Assembly: GCF_027409185.1 (NCBI RefSeq)
Contig: NC_084469.1
Coordinates: forward strand, 35,276,793 to 35,340,792
From: Cynocephalus volans
Lineage: Eukaryota; Chordata; Mammalia; Dermoptera; Cynocephalidae
Direction: 5' to 3'
Length of the DNA stretch: 64,000 nt
In this document: piece after piece, positions 47,126 through 64,000 of the stretch
Position numbering within the stretch: position 1 is the first letter of the stretch
How the letters are laid out: each line of letters begins with the position of its first letter
The notes under the pieces: model-generated
Told to the model about the DNA's origin: nothing
Database searches by the model: none
What the model saw: only the letters and a program-made list of their open reading frames with translations
Translations under genes and position numbers: made by a program

Positions 47126-48149
47126 CGTGGTAATGGGCTATACTTCTGCAATTTCTGTCTGATGCCTGCCTTCTCCCTGCCCCCCACTCCAGATCACTCA
47201 GACACCTGGCCCAGACAGTCCTATCTTCCTGCCCAATGACCCAGCTGAGGACTGGCTCCTGGCCAAGACCTGGGTGCGACACTCAGAGTTCCTGGTGCAT
47301 TAGATGGTCACTCATCTGCTTCGAACCCACTTTGTGGCAGAGACCTTTGCTTTGTCCATGCTGCGGCAGCTGCCCATGTGCCACCCCATCTTCAAGGTAG
47401 GAAGGACCCCTCCTCTCAGTGCCTGCAGCTGTGGGGGACCTGGGGCTGCCTCATCTGACCCCTGACTCGGGCTCTCCCCAGCTGCTCATTCCTCATTTCC
47501 TCTACACCTTTCACATCAACATCCAGGCCCGCACTGGACTCTTTGCACTGGGGAAGCTCACTGACCAGGTCAGAGCCCTGGAGGCCTGGGATCCTGGGGG
47601 TTGGCAGAGGGGGCCAGAAGGGATCTGAGGTTCCATCCAGACCCCCTGCTCCTGGCAGCAGCGGGCTCTCTGCTCATTACAGTTGATGTCGTTGGGAGGG
47701 GTGGACTGCCTGGAGCTGATTGCCAAAGGGCTGGCAGCTGTCACCTACCGCTCCCACTGCCTGCCCCACCAGTTGGCTGACCGTGAGGTCCAGGATCTTG
47801 CCCACTACTACTACAGAGACGATGCGCTCCAGATCTGGGCGGCCATCGAGAAGTGAAGCTCCCCTGGGGCTGAGAGTTCTGAGCCTCTCACCCTGGGCTA
47901 TATCTCTGTGGGTTTGTTCAACTTCTGCCCCCCCCCCACTGCTCTCTAGCAGCCCCTTCCTGCCTCCTCTTCATCCTTCCCAGCTGTGGACCTTGGGCAA
48001 GTCACTTAACTTTTCTCTCTGCTTCTTCAGATGATAATGGAGGTCATAAGAGCATCTACCTCATAGGTTATTATTAGGATTAAAAATAAAACCCTAAGAA
48101 CAAATCTCAGTGAAGAGGATGTGCTCTCTGAACATTACTATTAATGTTC

Positions 48150-48247
48150 GGGGGTGGGATGGGGTGGCCGGCCAGCACAGGCGTAGGAACCCTTGACCTT
48201 GGTGTTATCAGCACCACTCTCTCCCATGAGCTAAACGGCAAGCCCTA
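48150..48247 (-). repeat. tRNA-Ile-derived SINE, monomer, in intron 10 of copy 2
   Basis: Antisense tRNA-like body (ggaacccttgaccttggtgt tatcagcaccac) ending in aaacggcaagccc. It is more diverged than most copies. Confidence 0.7.
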
Positions 48248-48882
48248 ACTATTAATATTAATATCAACTATTATTATTCACCCCATAGACAGTCACTGTG
48301 TCTTCAGGTTTTTCCCTCTAAATCTCCCTCAGAGGAGATCTCCTTGTGATGTATCTCTGGCCTCAACCTGGTGGCCAGATCCTTTTGACATATGGCCTTG
48401 TGGGTCCCCACCTCCTGCTGCTAACCTGCTTAATGACCTCCCTCAGGCACCGGGATTTATGACAGTGCTGCTGCTCATAATTGCTCATAAGGCTCCCAGT
48501 TTCTTGCAAATGGAATGCCTCATTCACTGCAGTGACTTCGCCCTCTGGAATCTGGTCCCCCCCTTCCATTCTTCCTCCTCAGCACACACTGGGCCTAGGG
48601 AGGCCAGGTACCCCCATTTCTCCCTCTCTCCCTAATCAAATATTGCCCCTGCTTCAAGCCCAGCTCATGTCTCACCTGCCCCTTGAAGTCCTCAGGGGCT
48701 CCCCCAGTGTGAACACTCACAGCAGGGGCTTCCTGTGCAAAACACTTCTTAGCAGTGGGTCCACACACCCTTCAGGAGCAATCCTATGGCTGGAGATGGA
48801 TGGCTCGTTCAGGACCCATAGGGGAAATGGACCCACTCAGACAGTCCTAGCACAGAGGGGCCTGGTGTCTAATCCTTCCCTA

Positions 48883-48926
48883 GCTCAAAAGACTGGAACT
48901 TGGTCTAGCTCAAAAGACTGGAACTC
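48883..48926. repeat. short tandem duplication, ~24-bp unit
   Basis: The unit tagctcaaaagactggaact occurs twice in a row in intron 10 of copy 2. Confidence 0.8.
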
Positions 48927-50714
48927 AAGTGCCTGCAGGACCAGCAAGCAGAAAAAGCTAGGGAAGAGGGGCAGGCAGGGACTGTGGCCAGTGGAGAACT
49001 CAAATTTGTCTGATGGGGACAGTGGAGACCTGGCTATGATTGTTGACAGAGCTTCAGATTTTTCAAGAGAAACCAGACATCTTCTAATATTTAAATGTTG
49101 GCAAGTGATTCAACTTGAAAAGCAAACCAAAAAAAACTTTCCAGCCAATCAAAACACACATGCAGATCAACCATGGCCCCCAGGCCCTCGGTTTGTACCC
49201 CCAGGTGAAGATTGCAGCCTCAGGTGTGAAGCTCAGCTCTGCAGTTCATACTCTGTGTGGTTGGCTAGGTTCCTTCCTCGGTCTCAGTTTCCTCTTTTTG
49301 GGGCAGCTGGTCTTACAACCCACGCCCCTGGGCAGCACTAGCTCCAAACTGTTAGTCACTGTGTATTCCTGGATCCCCAGCTTTGTGACCGATATCGTTG
49401 GCATCTCCTACCCGGATGACAGAGCCGTGAGCAGGGACTCGGAGCTCCAGGCTTGGGTCAGGGAGATCTTCCAGGATGGTTTCCTAAGCCGCAGGAGCTC
49501 AGGTAAAGTGACCATCCCTGCTGCCCACCTCTAGACCCCACTTCCCTGGGGCAGCAGCCCCTTGGATCTCAGCTCTGTTCTCTGCACCCCACTTCGATCC
49601 AGGGGTCCCCTCCACCCTGGAAAACTGTGCTGGCCTCATCCAGTATCTCACCATGATCATCTTCACCTGCTCTGCACAACGTGCTGCCGTCAACAGTGGC
49701 CTGGTGAACCAGGGCCGGTCCTGAGGGAAAAGCCGGATCACGGGAGGAGCGGCCCTAGCAGAAGACTGGCATCTTTGTGCTGATTGAGTTTGGGGGTCAG
49801 TTTGAATTTAGTGCCTGGATGCCCAATATTCCCACCTCCACGCGGCTCCCCCCACCCACTGCCAAAGGCCAGACAGACCTGGTGGCCTCACTCCCTGAGG
49901 TCAATGCCACGTGCCACACCCTCGTGGTCTTTTGGGGTGTCAGCAATGAAGCCAAGGACACTGTAAGCAAGGCCCAGGGTGGGGGCGGGTGGGCTGTTAG
50001 GTTCCAGGAGAGTGGGTGAGGAAGGGATCCTGGGGACAATGAGATACTGGGGTAGGGGCTGGGGGGAGAGGCACACTCAGCAGGCGGGGCTCCCAAAGGG
50101 GCAGGGCTTGGAGTGACTGGGTTGCTGGTGAGTGTGCTTTAGGGTGCTATGGATTTAAGGTACTAGGGTAGGTGGCACTTAGAGTGGTCTGGGTTTCAGA
50201 GTGGACATGGATTGGGGTGGTGTAGGTTTTTTGTAGGTTGGTGGTATTTTGCCTAGCTGGGTGCATGGTTTAAGTTTCAAGTTGGATGGGTCTTGAAGGG
50301 TCTGGGTCCCCTAGGTTGAGGGGGCGGGTGTTGGGTGGACAAAGTCCCAGGTCGCGGGGATATAAGATAGCAGAATCGCCGTGGGGTGGAAGATGCGGCC
50401 GAGGTAGGTCCCAGCCTTTGCTCCCGCGGTCCCCAGCGGCGCCTGGGCACCTACCCGGACGAGCACTTCACGGAGGAAGCCCCGCGGCGGAGCATCGCCG
50501 CCTTCCAGGGCCGCCTGGCCCAGATCTCGAGGGGCATCCGGGAGCAGAACCGGGGCCTGGCGCTGCCCTACCCCTACCTGGACCCCGCGGTCGTGGAGAA
50601 CAGCGTCGCCGTGTGAGCCCTGCCCAGCCGGCGCCCCAGGAAACGGCCGCGCACCCACGGCCCAGAGAAAGTCTGAAGTGTGTGTGGGGGGGTGTTTTTT
50701 AAAATTTCGTTTGC

Positions 50715-50736
50715 TTTATTTTTTATTTTATTTATT
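50715..50736 (-). promoter_or_regulatory. candidate ALOX12B poly(A) signals (AATAAA cluster)
   Basis: On the minus strand four overlapping or adjacent AATAAA hexamers lie 85-106 bases past the ALOX12B stop. They follow an A-run of about 25 (50747-50771). They would end ALOX12B transcripts about 0.1 kb after the stop. Confidence 0.5.
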
Positions 50737-50820
50737 TTTTTTAAGTGTTTTTTTTTTTTTTTTTTTTTTTTGGAAAACAGGAGGGTGCAGGGCCGGGGTA
50801 GGAGAGGCGGGAAGTGCGCC

Positions 50821-64000
<13,180 letters not shown>

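Larger units (their letters stand above)
42350..50616 (+). pseudogene. diverged ALOX15B-like lipoxygenase, inactivated copy 2
   Basis: This is a second 14-exon lipoxygenase gene in tandem: 42350-42477, 42572-42794, 43534-43615, 43920-44042, 44129-44232, 45563-45735, 46405-46551, 47193-47396, 47482-47568, 47683-47852, 49381-49502, 49603-49703, 49801-49962, 50437-50616. Exon lengths match the family except exon 1, which is 19 bp short and frameshifted (start MGEYRVRVATGSFLGSGTWD). Exon 2 has +1 and -1 indels, then TAG at 42749-42751. The exon 3 donor is AT (43616-43617). TAG at 47301-47303 directly follows the first iron-ligand His. In exon 12 the third ligand His is Arg (CSAQRAAVN), and the protein ends ENSVAV rather than Ile. 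Residues such as LPHQLADREVQDLAHYYYRDD in exon 10 show a distinct paralogue, not a recent duplicate. The Coffa residue is Ala (NIQAR), so an S-type enzyme ancestrally. I cannot give it an established symbol. Confidence 0.85.

Noticed and set aside
48481-49341. A plus-strand open frame of 286 codons in intron 10 of lipoxygenase copy 2
   Set aside because: No domain, biased composition and no splice or promoter support. It looks like chance openness.
50690-50775. T-rich stretch as the tail of a processed pseudogene
   Set aside because: No element body or target-site duplication was found beside it. It is better explained as the ALOX12B 3' UTR with poly(A) signals and an expanded A-run.

Overview
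This is mammalian nuclear DNA. It has multi-exon genes with GT-AG introns, LINE-1, MIR, L2, MaLR and Tigger repeats, and lineage-specific SINEs whose body matches tRNA-Ile. It corresponds to the interval from GUCY2D through the epidermal lipoxygenase cluster (human 17p13.1; synteny recalled, not searched). The tRNA-Ile SINEs occur as monomers and dimers. That fits what I recall of the colugo (Dermoptera) CYN family. Horseshoe-bat-type lineages are an alternative I cannot exclude.

Layout. Positions 1-250 hold the 3' end of GUCY2D (+). Positions 251 to about 29400 are its 3' flank and a long repeat-rich intergenic region. This contains a nearly full-length antisense LINE-1 (about 11040-17412) carrying nested SINEs and a mariner-like MITE, an AMZ2 retropseudogene (-), MaLR LTRs, Tigger/MER2 DNA transposons and L2. 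From 29422 to 37579 lies an ALOX15B gene (+, 14 exons). From 42350 to 50616 lies a second, diverged ALOX15B-like gene (+, 14 exons). From 61890 down to 50821 lies ALOX12B (-, 15 exons). Positions 61891-64000 are its upstream flank; ALOXE3 is not reached.

Main result. ALOX12B (12R-lipoxygenase, skin barrier) is complete: all 15 exons splice in frame to 701 codons plus stop, with every iron ligand present. Both plus-strand 15-LOX-2-type genes beside it are disrupted. Copy 1 (the ALOX15B orthologue) has a 1-bp insertion, two TGA codons, a GT-to-AT donor loss and a deletion across the intron 12/exon 13 junction. Copy 2 has a 19-bp exon 1 deletion, two exon 2 indels, two TAG codons, a GT-to-AT donor loss and an iron-ligand His-to-Arg change. 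The two copies are nearly identical across exon 2 and the start of intron 2 but diverged in exons 1, 3, 4 and 5. This is the mark of recent gene conversion between two decaying paralogues. The lineage appears to have kept the barrier lipoxygenase while losing 15-LOX-2 function.

No convincing new coding system was found. The most unusual things are the double lipoxygenase decay with gene conversion, a degenerate ~21-bp minisatellite in ALOX12B intron 2, a G-rich repeat that leaves ALOX12B intron 13 open, a long imperfect inverted repeat in ALOX15B intron 3, and a tail-only retrotransposition scar.
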